Shown: in pieces, positions 43,225 through 52,548 of the stretch
How positions within the stretch are numbered: position 1 is the stretch's first letter
How the letters are laid out: each line of letters opens with the position of its first letter
Source: an uncultured Spirochaetota bacterium
GTDB taxonomy: Bacteria > Spirochaetota > UBA4802 > UBA5550
Direction of reading: 5' to 3'
NCBI GenBank assembly: GCA_937872225.1
Contig: CALMRZ010000028.1
Span: 62,001 to 126,000 of the forward strand
Length of the DNA stretch: 64,000 nucleotides
Notes under the pieces: generated by a model
The model's database searches: none
Told to the model about the DNA's origin: nothing
The model's input: the letters and a program-made list of their open reading frames with translations, nothing else
Position numbers and translations under genes: made by a program

Positions 43225-45097
43225 ATTTCCTTGACTTTGTTTTTTTCAGCATCTGGGCCTTTTTCTGGGAATGGATCGACATGAGGTATTTCTCGATGCT
43301 GAGTATCGCCTGGCCGGATATTTTCTCGTCCTTTATCTTTTCCCCCGCAAGGGAATCGGTGAATTCCCGGATCGTTTCAGGAGACTGTATCACCTCAGGA
43401 TTCACCATGAGATACTCCATGTCCGGGATGAGGTAGAGCTGGCTTCGGTTGGGATAGAGCACTTTCCGGGCGTTATAGATGGGTATGACAATCTTCAGGT
43501 TGAGTCTCCTGATGTCATTGATAATCATCTCGATGTCGGACTCGTTCGCCGGCAGGAGGTCAATATAGTTGGAGAGGACGATTAACCTGGCACTGCTGTT
43601 CTTGATCTTGTAGATGATGCTCTTTGCCTCGCCGGTCGCCGCCGGACGATACAGCTCCGGCTGGTCATAGTCGCTTTCCCGTTCAAATGATCCGGGTGCC
43701 GCGGGCTCTTCCTTTTTCGGGGCGAAGAGTGACCTGAAAAAATCAGATATGGCTTCAAGAATTGACCTGCGTTTGCGGGCCTCCCGCTCCTCCCGCTCGA
43801 TGGCGGTTTCCTTCGAGAAGCTGTTCTGATAGTTGTCGTATTCCTCTATTATCTGGTGCATCTTCTGTATGCGTTCCGCTGATTCGAGTATGCCCTTAGA
43901 TCTCTCTTCCGAGAGGAGCAGGTTTTTGCCCGCGTTGCAGAGAAGATGCATTTCATCGAATATCTTTTCCCTTTCAGAGTGGCTCTTTTCCAGAAGATCG
44001 TCCTGCTTGTACATTATCAGATCATGAAGCTCGGAAAGCCTCGGGAGCAGGAACGTCCCGTCGATGATGTAGTGGATGTTGTCCTCGTCCCTGAACGAAA
44101 GGATTTTCTGCTGCGCTCCGTTTTCATGGACCCAGTCGAGAAGCCGGTCTTCGGGGAGCTGGTTAAACACCGAGGATATCGCCGCTGCCGAGCATATCCT
44201 GTTTTCCCTGATGTACGCGACGATATCGGTGCCGGCGGTTATGATGGGGTCTATCACCGATTCAACCTTGAGGATGCACGACCGGAGGGAATTGAAATTT
44301 TTCACCTCCGTGAGCTCGTTGTCCGAAAGGGACAGGTACAGGTCCTGGAGGAGTATGTTCAGCAGGTAATCGAGCTTGGTGTCGGTGTAGTCGCTGAATT
44401 CGGTGTTGAGTATGCCGAAGTTCTTCAGGCGCCGCAGTATCGGCGCGGAGTGGTTCATGATCACCTTGTTTATCTTTTCGAGGGTGAGGGTCTTTCTCAC
44501 GGCGTCATAGTTGTCATGGTGAAAGCAGTAATCTTCGGCGATTTCCATGTTCTGCCTGTTCATGGAATAATTCTTATAGGTAAAAACGCTTTTGCCGAGT
44601 TCCATCTTGATGACCTGGGAGAGAAGGGCCCTCTCCTTGGTTTTTTTCAGGAGCTTCGTCAGGTTAAAGAGGCGGAACTGGCTGATGAGGCTCAGGAAGT
44701 TGTCGCAGGAAACCCGGTTCCGTTCGGACTGGATCCTGTTGAAGTCGTCGTTGCTCATGAGGACGGTGAATTCACGGTTTTCATTGATCGTCAGCTTTTT
44801 CGAATCCGGGTCGACCAAAAAGGAGAACGTTATGATCATGCGGATCTCGTCGGGATAATTCTTCAGGAGGATGTCGATGAGGTTCAGTATCAGCTTGTTG
44901 CGCGCTATGGTGAAGGGAATCTTGATGTTGCGCGATGTTTTCAGGTCTTCTATGGTGATCAGGTGCCCGATGCCGGTGTTCAAAACATTGTTCTGAAACA
45001 CCATTATTTCGTTCAGAACCTCGTAGATGTGCGGTTCGCGCGCTATATGCGAATGAAGAAAAGGGAATCGTTTGTCCTGAATATTCTCTTTTGCCAT
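43223..45097 (-). CDS. Large cytoplasmic protein of unknown function
   Basis: 624 residues, no signal peptide or membrane segment. Mostly helical with many Leu, Asn and charged residues. A basic, Arg/Glu-rich stretch (EREEREARKRRS) around residue 435 followed by an FRSLFAPKKEEP linker divides it. The C-terminal part (from about 490) has alternating strand/helix patterns (ARLIVLSNYIDLL, LKIVIPIYNARKVLYP, LYLIPDMEYLMV) like an alpha/beta domain. No family recognised. Its composition is more AT-rich than neighbours but codon use is consistent. Confidence 0.8.
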   Translation of the reverse strand: MAKENIQDKRFPFLHSHIAREPHIYEVLNEIMVFQNNVLNTGIGHLITIEDLKTSRNIKIPFTIARNKLILNLIDILLKNYPDEIRMIITFSFLVDPDSKKLTINENREFTVLMSNDDFNRIQSERNRVSCDNFLSLISQFRLFNLTKLLKKTKERALLSQVIKMELGKSVFTYKNYSMNRQNMEIAEDYCFHHDNYDAVRKTLTLEKINKVIMNHSAPILRRLKNFGILNTEFSDYTDTKLDYLLNILLQDLYLSLSDNELTEVKNFNSLRSCILKVESVIDPIITAGTDIVAYIRENRICSAAAISSVFNQLPEDRLLDWVHENGAQQKILSFRDEDNIHYIIDGTFLLPRLSELHDLIMYKQDDLLEKSHSEREKIFDEMHLLCNAGKNLLLSEERSKGILESAERIQKMHQIIEEYDNYQNSFSKETAIEREEREARKRRSILEAISDFFRSLFAPKKEEPAAPGSFERESDYDQPELYRPAATGEAKSIIYKIKNSSARLIVLSNYIDLLPANESDIEMIINDIRRLNLKIVIPIYNARKVLYPNRSQLYLIPDMEYLMVNPEVIQSPETIREFTDSLAGEKIKDEKISGQAILSIEKYLMSIHSQKKAQMLKKTKSRK

Positions 45098-45299
45098 AAT
45101 ATGAATTCACGGGGTGCTAAGCACCGGGGAGACCTTAACAGATCGCTGATATCCCGTTTTTTCCGGCTCCATCATGGGAAAACGTCGATACCTCCCGGTA
45201 TCGAATCATTCCCCGGCGTTTGCCGGGCTATCCAGAAAAAATGGCGATACAATAATAATTGAAATAGGTGAATAAAATTTGTCAATACTTTTAATAAAC

Positions 45300-45920
45300 T
45301 TATGACCCGCGAATCATCGGCACAAACCGGACATAGGTTATGGTGCGCCTTGTTATCCTGCCGTTTTGTTTTGTTATTTTCACGAGTTCCTGCGAAAAGT
45401 CGCCCTCGGGAGCCACCAGTATGCCGCCTTCGGCAAGCTGGTCTACGAGGGTCTGCGGTATTTTGGGGGGCGAGGCAGTGAGGATTATGACGTCGAAGGG
45501 CGCTTCGTCGGGCCACCCGAGATACCCGTCTCCGATGCGTACCTGCACGTTGTTATAGCCCAGATCGGCGAGCTTCTGCCGGGCGTTCTTTCCGAGAGGT
45601 TCCACGATTTCTATGCTGTATACTTCACCGGCGAGCAGGGAGAGTACGGCGGCCTGATACCCTGATCCGGTCCCGATCTCGAGGACCTTCTCCGTGCCGC
45701 TCAGCTCGCAGAGTTCGGTCATGAGAGCGACAATGTAGGGCTGGGAGATGGTCTGGCCGTGACCGATGGGGAGCGGGTGGTCCTCGTAAGCGCTGGAGAT
45801 GTGGGAGCCAGGAACGAATTTGTGGCGTTCCACCTTCCGCATGGCATCGAGGACTCCCTTGTCGCTGACGCCCCGGGCCTCGATCTGGTTTTTTACCATG
45901 AGATCACGAAGTTTTTCCAT
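45300..45920 (-). CDS. pcm: Protein-L-isoaspartate O-methyltransferase
   Basis: 206 residues from the ATG at 45920, matching the usual 208. Family marks: MVKNQIEARGVSDKGVLDAM, HPLPIGHGQTISQPYIVALM, SAM-binding VLEIGTGSGYQAAVLS and RIGDGYLGWPDEAPFDVIILTA. It methylates isoaspartyl residues to start their repair. AAGGAG sits eight bases upstream of this ATG. The frame continues upstream to an ATG at 45998 that adds MTRIIIYCTAIIMALPAAC, a lipoprotein-like signal peptide with a possible lipobox. So two products, one cytosolic and one exported, are possible; an intervening ATG at 45926 is too close to the ribosome-binding site. Confidence 0.93.
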   Translation of the reverse strand: MEKLRDLMVKNQIEARGVSDKGVLDAMRKVERHKFVPGSHISSAYEDHPLPIGHGQTISQPYIVALMTELCELSGTEKVLEIGTGSGYQAAVLSLLAGEVYSIEIVEPLGKNARQKLADLGYNNVQVRIGDGYLGWPDEAPFDVIILTASPPKIPQTLVDQLAEGGILVAPEGDFSQELVKITKQNGRITRRTITYVRFVPMIRGS

Positions 45921-46362
45921 GGACATCTCTCCTTCACTGCGGCAGGCGGCCGGTAGCGCCATTATGATAGCCGTACAATATATGATGATTCGCGTCATGG
46001 CGGTTTTCTCGTTGATTAATGAGCTTTATCGAATAATCACTGAAAATAATTATTGAAATATTTGCCGATTTGTATGACCGTATTATATTAACAGGCACCG
46101 GAAAAATTGTCCCCTGCGCCGGAATGTGTCAATGGCCGGGACAGGATTGCCGGCTACATTAAAATGTAGTAAAGAATGTCATATATTTCAAGAAATAATT
46201 TTTGCCTGAATCCCGGTAACCTGTCATAAAAATTGCTTTCTAAAACTTATTGATTGCAATTATAGACATCTTGATGCGAAGTGTTGCCGGCCGTGTTAAT
46301 GGGATGCATGGTTCGGGGAAGCCCGATGATTCTTCAACATCTTGCTGGCGAGGAGTTTCACG
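45921..46362. other. Divergent intergenic region (includes possible pcm signal-peptide codons 45921-45998)
   Basis: From 45999 to 46362 no gene is visible and the DNA is AT-rich. A six-base hairpin ctacat/atgtag is at about 46156-46171. Both the pcm and GerMN gene promoters must lie here; none is clear. Confidence 0.5.
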
Positions 46363-47178
46363 GTGGCTCAAAAATCGGCGAAAAAAACAACACGGAAAAA
46401 GTCGGCTGCGAAGCCGAGGTCAAAGAAGGCCGCTGCTCCAGCGACGGTCGTTGCTCAGCGGAAGACGGAGAAGGGAAGAAACCCCCTCTATGTTCTGATC
46501 ATCATGGGACTGGTGACGGCGATAGCCCTCATGGTAAACCGCTACGGCGTACGCGATGGAGTCGAGCGGGGCGAGCTGAAAAAGAAACCCGACACCGCGA
46601 ATGACGAACCGTCAGGAAAAAACAAAGAATCAGCGGACGACCGCGATCTCAAAGGATTAAAAAAGGAAAAAGCCGAAAAAGCGGAGAAGAAAAACAAAAC
46701 AGGAAAGGCTGATAAGAGAGAAAAGGATGACCATCCGGCCAAGAAGGAGGCCGCGGAACGGCCCGGTACCGGCGAGGTTAAGGTCTACTTCGTCAAGTTC
46801 GACGAGAAATCCGAGAGGATGTATCTTGCTCCTGTCGCGAGGAATATTCCCCGGGGAGCCCTCCTGGAAAACACCATGAAAGAGCTGATAAAGGGCCCGA
46901 CGCCGGCTGAAAAGAGGAAAGGGCACCTGACCGCCGTTCCGTCCGGTCTCAGGGTGAACAGCATCAGGATCAAAAACCGCTCGGCGGAAATCGATTTCAA
47001 CGGCGCCATCGAACAGGGCGCCAGCGGAAGCATTCTGATAAACCGCATAGACCAGATCGTGTACACGGCGACCCAGTTTCCGAATATCAACAGCGTCATT
47101 ATCAAGATCAACGGAAAACAGAAACAGACCCTCGGGACCGATGGGCTTTCCATTGGCGGGCCCCTGCACCGGAGATAG
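46363..47178 (+). CDS. Membrane-anchored GerMN-domain protein
   Basis: 271 residues starting at a GTG (46363) with AGGAG seven bases upstream; no ATG fits. Basic N terminus (Lys/Arg/Ala-rich), one membrane segment (YVLIIMGLVTAIALMV, about 40-58), a long Lys/Glu linker, then a GerMN domain (about 135-250) with VYFVKFDEKSERMYLAPVAR, LLENTMKELIKGPT and INRIDQIVYTATQFPNINSVIIKING. GerMN is found in spore germination GerM but is common in non-spore formers, where it is thought to act in envelope assembly. The next gene begins three bases on. Confidence 0.9.
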   Translation: MAQKSAKKTTRKKSAAKPRSKKAAAPATVVAQRKTEKGRNPLYVLIIMGLVTAIALMVNRYGVRDGVERGELKKKPDTANDEPSGKNKESADDRDLKGLKKEKAEKAEKKNKTGKADKREKDDHPAKKEAAERPGTGEVKVYFVKFDEKSERMYLAPVARNIPRGALLENTMKELIKGPTPAEKRKGHLTAVPSGLRVNSIRIKNRSAEIDFNGAIEQGASGSILINRIDQIVYTATQFPNINSVIIKINGKQKQTLGTDGLSIGGPLHRR

Positions 47179-47180
47179 CG

Positions 47181-47711
47181 ATGGACATCCTTGAAATCGA
47201 AATCAAGGCGTATTGCGACGACCATGACGCGGTAGTTGAGAAGGCGGTGATTCTCGGCGCACGTCACGGGGGCGCCATACGCGAAAGGGACCTCTATTTC
47301 AACCATCCTGCGCGGGACTTCAGGAAGACTGACGAGGCCCTGCGCCTCAGGCAGGTCGACAGGGATGTTGTATTGACCTACAAGGGGCCCAAGCTCGGTA
47401 CCGGGACGAAAACGCGCCGTGAAGTTGAGGTCGCGGTGGATGGTTTCGAGAAGACCCTTGAAATACTGAAACTCCTCGGTTTCCTCCCGTCAGGGACCGT
47501 GGAAAAGGAGCGGGACATCTACAGGCTCGGCGACATTGAGATATGCGTTGACAGGGTCGAGGGAGTCGGTAATTTTGTTGAACTTGAATTGAAGGGCACG
47601 GACCGGGAGCGCGTTGAGAAGGAACTGTTCAGCCTTGCCGGTGAGCTGGGATTGAGCCGTTTTGAAACGAAGTCATATCTTGAATTGAAATACCTGGGGC
47701 CTGGCAAATAA
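47181..47711 (+). CDS. CYTH domain protein (class IV adenylyl cyclase/triphosphatase family)
   Basis: 176 residues. N-terminal ExExK motif (EIEIKA), then EALRLRQVD, VLTYKGPK, RREVEV, ICVDRVEGVGNFVELEL: the acidic and basic tunnel residues of CYTH enzymes. Members are class IV adenylyl cyclases (CyaB), thiamin triphosphatases or inorganic triphosphatases. Which applies cannot be told. It is cotranscribed with the GerMN gene and the cyclase gene 64 bases further on. Confidence 0.9.
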   Translation: MDILEIEIKAYCDDHDAVVEKAVILGARHGGAIRERDLYFNHPARDFRKTDEALRLRQVDRDVVLTYKGPKLGTGTKTRREVEVAVDGFEKTLEILKLLGFLPSGTVEKERDIYRLGDIEICVDRVEGVGNFVELELKGTDRERVEKELFSLAGELGLSRFETKSYLELKYLGPGK

Positions 47712-47775
47712 ATCGGACAACCGGCCCGATTCCGTCTTCCGGCGAAACGGAGCACATTATGATGCATCGAGGGAC

Positions 47776-48870
47776 ATGATGTTTCACCGCAATCAGTCAA
47801 AGGAACTGGAAACCATCCGGGAAGAGCTGTCGGCAATGGAAAACAAAAACAGGCAGCTGCGGACCCTGATCGAAATCAACACCTATATAGCCAACTCCCT
47901 GGAAAAGGAGGAGGTCCTCAAGCGTATACTGAACCAGACGAAGATCCTCCTGAATTGCGAATCCAGCAGCATACTCCTGGTGGACCGCGGTTTGAAGCAG
48001 CTCAATTTCGCCGTTCTCAGCAAGGACGAGGAGGGCGACATTTTAAAGAACGCGAGCCTGCGCATGGGCGAAGGGATAGCCGGCACGGTGTGGCAGAACG
48101 GCATTCCGATACTCATCAATGACGCCCAGAACGACCCCCGCTTTTCTGACAGGGCGGACAAAATGGCCAAGACGACCACGCGGTCCATCATCGCGGTCCC
48201 CCTGACGGTCAACGGGGAAATCATCGGCGTCATCGAGGCGATCAACAAGCTGGACGGCGGCTTTTCCATCTTCGACATGCAGGTACTCCAGTTCGTGTCG
48301 ACCCAGTCCGCCATCGCGATCAATAACGCGGACCTGTACAACAAGGCGATCCGGGACGGCATGACGAAACTCTATATCGGCAAGTATTTCCGCGAGCGGC
48401 TCCAGGAGGAATGGAACCGCACCAGAAGGAAAAACCACAATCTTTCGGTCGTTATCTTCGACATCGACAACTTCAAGGGCATCAACGACACCTACGGGCA
48501 CCAGGCCGGCGACCGGGCCATCAAGGAGGTCGCCCAGGTGCTGCTGAACAACTGCCGCAACATAGACATCCCCTGCCGTTACGGCGGCGAGGAGTACACG
48601 GTGATACTGCCGGAGACGGGCCGCGAGGAGGCCTTCGTTTTCGCGGAGAGGATCCGGTCCGTCGTGGAGAGCCTCAGGCTCGAATACGATGACGTTACGA
48701 TACGCTTCAGCATTTCCGGTGGGATAGCCACGGTCCCGGAAGTGGAGGCCCATGATCCGAGCGATCTTATCGAGATGGCTGACATGGCCCTCTATCATTC
48801 AAAGAAACAGGGAAGAAACAGAATATCCTTCTATGATCCGAAGGTGATGGCGAAATCCGGCGGGAGCTGA
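47776..48870 (+). CDS. GAF-GGDEF diguanylate cyclase
   Basis: 364 residues. An N-terminal coiled coil, a GAF domain (about 40-185), then a GGDEF domain with FDIDNFKGINDTYGHQAGD and the active-site loop GGEEY. RNID, eight residues before the loop's Arg-Tyr-Gly-Gly, matches the RxxD inhibitory I-site, so product feedback is expected. Cytosolic. It makes c-di-GMP in response to a ligand or partner sensed by GAF. A PilZ protein at 3.1 kb is a possible receiver. Two adjacent ATGs (47776, 47779) are both possible. Confidence 0.93.
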   Translation: MMFHRNQSKELETIREELSAMENKNRQLRTLIEINTYIANSLEKEEVLKRILNQTKILLNCESSSILLVDRGLKQLNFAVLSKDEEGDILKNASLRMGEGIAGTVWQNGIPILINDAQNDPRFSDRADKMAKTTTRSIIAVPLTVNGEIIGVIEAINKLDGGFSIFDMQVLQFVSTQSAIAINNADLYNKAIRDGMTKLYIGKYFRERLQEEWNRTRRKNHNLSVVIFDIDNFKGINDTYGHQAGDRAIKEVAQVLLNNCRNIDIPCRYGGEEYTVILPETGREEAFVFAERIRSVVESLRLEYDDVTIRFSISGGIATVPEVEAHDPSDLIEMADMALYHSKKQGRNRISFYDPKVMAKSGGS

Positions 48871-48874
48871 GGGT

Positions 48875-51268
48875 CTAGCGGAGCTGGTAGCCGTTCTTGT
48901 TGAGGATGTCGATGGTGTCTTTCTGCAACTTTTCTATTTCTTCCGGCGTCAGGGTCCGATCCCCGGCCGCGAAGACCGCCTTGATGGATACGGACTTTTT
49001 GCCTTCCGGAATCGGCGAACCTTCATAAATTGACACCACGTCAACGCTCTGGATGAGATCGCGGTTGCTCTTTTCTATGAGCGCGCAGAGGTCCCTGGCG
49101 TAGACCCTGCGGTCCGCAAGGACGCTCACTTCGAAGGGTACTTCAGGGTATTTCCGGAGCTCCCTGAAGGCGGTGTCCCTGCGCTGTGCATTGAAGAGGG
49201 CATTGATGTCCATGTCGAACATGGCGGCCGTGCCGGTTATGTCGAAGGCTGCTGCCGCATCGGGGTGCAGCTCGAATATAAAGCCGGCCGGGTCCTTCCC
49301 GACCGTGACGGTCATGGACCTGCCGGGATGGGCATAGGGCGGAAGCTCCGCGGTCTCGGGGAGGAGCCTATACCCGGACACCTGGAGCTTCTCCATAAGG
49401 CCGGTCGCCGCACGCTTTGCTTCATAGAAGAGGGGCGTGTCGCTTTTCTTTCTGAAAATGGCGCCGGTGACCATGGTTCTTTCAATGGCAAGGTCGCCGG
49501 ATTTCCTGCTGTTCTTGAGGTACACGCGGCCGAGTTCGTAGATCAGAAAATCATCGGAATACCGGGAGTTGAGCTTGATGGTGTTCACCATGTTGGGAAC
49601 GAGGCTCCTCCGGAGGCGGTCCTGTTCGTTTGAGAGTGGGTTGCTCAGGCGGAGCTCAAGGTCTTGGTTGACTTTGAGCCTGTTAAGGGTGTCCTCGCCG
49701 ATGAAGGAATAGCCGCTGACCTCGATCATGTTGTGATGGGTCGAGAGGATGTTTTTCACCTTCCGCTCGAAGAGTCGGAAGCCGTTCTTGCGCGGCGGTT
49801 CACAGGTAACCATGGGGGCGGTCGGCCTGATATTATCGTACCCGTAGATCCTGCCGACTTCCTCGACGATGTCCTCCGGTATCGATATGTCCTTGGTGGC
49901 GCGGTAATTGGGCACGTCAATACAAAGCTTCGAGCCGTCGACCTTCAGCTTGAAGTCGAGGGAGGTGAGGATTTGCATGATCCGCGTATCGTCGATCTCC
50001 TGTCCCAGGCGCCGGCGGATGAAGTCGGTGGACGTCTCGACGGTTACCGGTTTCTGCTTCACCGGGTAGGAGTCTATGATTTCCGAGGCGGCCTCCGCCC
50101 CGGGGATTATTTTCCTGATAAGTTCATAGCAGCGCAGCAGCGCCGGTATGGTGAGTTCCGGGGAGAGCGATTTTTCAAACCGGATTGCCGCTTCCGTCCG
50201 GTGGGCGTAGCGGTTCGCTGTTTTGCGGATATTGACCGGGTTGAAACTTGCGGCCTCCAGGACGATTTCAGTCGTGCCGTCCTCTATTTCGCTGTTGCCG
50301 CCGCCCATGACGCCGGCCAGGGCGATGGGTCCCTTAGCGTCGGCGATGACGATGTCCTCGGGCATAAGCTCGAAGGTCTGCCCGTCAAGGGTCATGAGGG
50401 GCTCCCGGTCCTTTGCCAGGCGGACGAAAATGGTATTGCCATTGAGCTTTTTTCGGTCGAAGGCGTGCATGGGCTCGCCGATCTCGGCCATGACGTAGTT
50501 GGTGATGTCGACGATGTTGTTAATGGGACGCATCCCGATCGCTTCAACGGCGGCCTTCAGCCACTCGGGCGATTCCGCTATCTTGATGCCCGTCACCACC
50601 AGGCCGCTGTACCGCGGTGAAGCCTCGGGGTCGAGTGTCTTGACCTGTAATTCCTCCCTGTTCTTGAGGGTATCAAGGAGGGAGTAATCGATGACGCTTT
50701 TAAAGGGCCTGTTGTAGAGCGCGGCGATCTCCCGGGCAAAACCCTCGTGGCTCCACAGGTCCGGCCGGTGGGTTATGGACTTGTTGTCGATCTCGAAGCG
50801 CACGTCCATCCGGTGCGGGTAAAGCTCGCTCAATGACGCGCCGGGCTTCGTGTCGGGCGGCAAGATCATGATGCCGGAATGGTCGTCGCTCAGGCCCAGC
50901 TCCCGCTCGGAACAGAGCATTCCCTCGGACTCCTCGCCGCGGATCTTGGTTTTCTTGATGGTTCCCTCGGCGAACACGGTGCCCACCGTCGCAAGGGGAA
51001 CGATGTCTCCCTTCCGGTGGTTGGGGGCGCCGCACACGACATGGTATTTTTTACCGCCCGCATCGAGGTCTACCAGGGTAAGCTTGTCCGCGTTGGGATG
51101 GGGCTTTACGTCCAGTATCTTGGCCGCGTATATCGTCTTGAAATGTCTGTTGACATGCTCGATCGAATCTATTTCGGCGCTGGACATGGTGATGCGGAGG
51201 GCCATTTCCTCAGGGGAAATGTCGCTCGTGTCCACCATCTGGTTCAGTATGTTCAGTGAAAGCCACAT
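48875..51268 (-). CDS. pheT: Phenylalanyl-tRNA synthetase beta subunit
   Basis: 797 residues, usual length. N-terminal tRNA-binding OB domain (KPHPNADKLTLVDLDAGG ... GMLCSERELGLSDDHSGIMIL), B3/B4 editing domain with GVMGGGNSEIEDGTTEIVLE, B5 domain with ADRRLG-type motifs, and a C-terminal ferredoxin-fold anticodon-binding domain. It forms an alpha2-beta2 enzyme with PheS; the stop is four bases from the end of the convergent cyclase gene. Operon with pheS, 12 bases upstream. Confidence 0.98.
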   Translation of the reverse strand: MWLSLNILNQMVDTSDISPEEMALRITMSSAEIDSIEHVNRHFKTIYAAKILDVKPHPNADKLTLVDLDAGGKKYHVVCGAPNHRKGDIVPLATVGTVFAEGTIKKTKIRGEESEGMLCSERELGLSDDHSGIMILPPDTKPGASLSELYPHRMDVRFEIDNKSITHRPDLWSHEGFAREIAALYNRPFKSVIDYSLLDTLKNREELQVKTLDPEASPRYSGLVVTGIKIAESPEWLKAAVEAIGMRPINNIVDITNYVMAEIGEPMHAFDRKKLNGNTIFVRLAKDREPLMTLDGQTFELMPEDIVIADAKGPIALAGVMGGGNSEIEDGTTEIVLEAASFNPVNIRKTANRYAHRTEAAIRFEKSLSPELTIPALLRCYELIRKIIPGAEAASEIIDSYPVKQKPVTVETSTDFIRRRLGQEIDDTRIMQILTSLDFKLKVDGSKLCIDVPNYRATKDISIPEDIVEEVGRIYGYDNIRPTAPMVTCEPPRKNGFRLFERKVKNILSTHHNMIEVSGYSFIGEDTLNRLKVNQDLELRLSNPLSNEQDRLRRSLVPNMVNTIKLNSRYSDDFLIYELGRVYLKNSRKSGDLAIERTMVTGAIFRKKSDTPLFYEAKRAATGLMEKLQVSGYRLLPETAELPPYAHPGRSMTVTVGKDPAGFIFELHPDAAAAFDITGTAAMFDMDINALFNAQRRDTAFRELRKYPEVPFEVSVLADRRVYARDLCALIEKSNRDLIQSVDVVSIYEGSPIPEGKKSVSIKAVFAAGDRTLTPEEIEKLQKDTIDILNKNGYQLR

Positions 51269-51280
51269 GCGCGAGCTCCG

Positions 51281-52312
51281 TTAAAACTGCTTCAGGAAGC
51301 GGATATCGCCGCTCAGGAAGTGCCGTATATCGTTAATGCCGTATTTCATCATGACGAGCCTGTTCAGCCCCAGGCCGAAGGCGAAGCCGGACCACTGTTT
51401 CGGGTCGATGCCGCCCATGCTGAGCACGTTGGGGTGCACCAGCCCGCAGGGCAGTAGCTCCACCCATCCCGACTGCTTGCACACGCTGCACCCCCTGCCG
51501 TCGCAGATGAGGCAGTTAATATCGAGCTCGAAGCCTGGCTCGACAAAGGGGAAGTATCCCGGCCTGAGCCGCACCGTCACCTCGCGGTGGAATATTTCGC
51601 TGAGGAGCTTTTTCATGACGTAGATGAGGTGCGCCACGGTGATTTCCCGATCCACCATCATCCCCTCGACCTGGTAAAAGGTGTTCTCGTGGGAAGCGTC
51701 GGTGCTTTCGTAACGGAAAACCCTGCCGGGGCCCACTATCTTGAACGGAGGCTTTACCTTCTCCAGGGCCCGTATCTGAATGGCGGAGGTGTGGGTCCGT
51801 AAAAGATTTCCGTCCTCGGTCCAGAAAGTGTCCTGCATGTCCCTGGCGGGGTGGTGCTTGGGAATATTCAGTGCTTCGAAGTTATAATAATCGGTCTCGA
51901 CTTCGGGACCGTCCTGTATTTCAAATCCCATGGAGGTGAAGATGTCTTCTATTTCGTACTGTATCTGGGATATGGGGTGCAGCCTTCCAAGCCTCTCGCG
52001 CTCGGTGGCGGTGGCGTTGTCTAGGGTGACATCTATCCATTGCTTTTGTATCTTCTCTTCGGCGCCTGACCGGGCCAGTTCCGCCGTCCTGGCTTCCAGG
52101 GCCGTTTCGATTTCGCTTTTATACTGGTTGGAGAGCTTTCCTATGGCGGCGCGTTCGGCAGGCTGAAGGTTTCCGACGGAGCGGAGTATCTGGGTGAGGG
52201 CGCCTTTCCTGCCGAGGTACTTGATGCGCAGTTCCTCGATTGATTCAACGCTTTCCGCTCCGGCGATGGCCGCGAGGGCTTCGCTCCGTAATGTGCCCAG
52301 TTCCTGTTCCAT
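51281..52312 (-). CDS. pheS: Phenylalanyl-tRNA synthetase alpha subunit
   Basis: 343 residues. Motif 2 region with FRYESTDASHENTFYQVEG, the GRGCSVCKQSGWVELLPCGLVHPNVL segment and motif 3 in FAFGLGLNRLVMMKYGI. The N-terminal coiled coil that binds tRNA is intact. Together with PheT it charges tRNA-Phe. The start is the ATG at 52312. The upstream region contains a large inverted-repeat rod, not a recognisable T-box or Phe leader peptide. Confidence 0.98.
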   Translation of the reverse strand: MEQELGTLRSEALAAIAGAESVESIEELRIKYLGRKGALTQILRSVGNLQPAERAAIGKLSNQYKSEIETALEARTAELARSGAEEKIQKQWIDVTLDNATATERERLGRLHPISQIQYEIEDIFTSMGFEIQDGPEVETDYYNFEALNIPKHHPARDMQDTFWTEDGNLLRTHTSAIQIRALEKVKPPFKIVGPGRVFRYESTDASHENTFYQVEGMMVDREITVAHLIYVMKKLLSEIFHREVTVRLRPGYFPFVEPGFELDINCLICDGRGCSVCKQSGWVELLPCGLVHPNVLSMGGIDPKQWSGFAFGLGLNRLVMMKYGINDIRHFLSGDIRFLKQF

Positions 52313-52406
52313 GTGATCGTTCCCGGCGGTCTCGACCGCGCTATGACCAATAGGGTCAAGGACCGGTAAAAGTCAAGAACAATGTGGCGATTTTTTTGCG
52401 TTGCTC

Positions 52407-52544
52407 AACAGCAGAAGTTTTATCAAGGGGCGTGGCTATCCCAGCGAGCAGACGACGGGGATGTCGCCGATTCCGCCGAGTCCACATGGATGTTATGCGA
52501 GGCGGACGAGCGGGATAGCCCGACCCTAAAGTTATACTGCTGTT
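52407..52544. repeat. 138-base rod-like nested inverted repeat, possible structured RNA or small mobile element
   Basis: Three nested stems share one axis. Outer: aacagcag (52407-52414) with ctgctgtt (52537-52544). Middle: 52427-52442 with 52512-52526, core ggctatccc/gggatagcc, one bulge. Inner: tccgcc (52472-52477) with ggcgga (52501-52506). The result is a rod with internal loops between pheS and the ROK gene. Neither strand shows a clear promoter or T tract, so its strand and nature are open. Confidence 0.6.
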
Positions 52545-52548
52545 CTGC

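Noticed and set aside
43946-45262. 438-codon plus-strand frame opposite the 624-residue unknown protein
   Set aside because: Its composition (Val, Glu, Arg, His-rich without domains) is that of a shadow frame. The minus-strand frame has a proper start, normal helical protein composition and a convergent terminator.
52313-52548. T-box, Phe leader peptide or 6S RNA upstream of pheS
   Set aside because: No T-box core, no Phe-rich short frame and no 6S consensus can be seen. Only the rod symmetry is supported.
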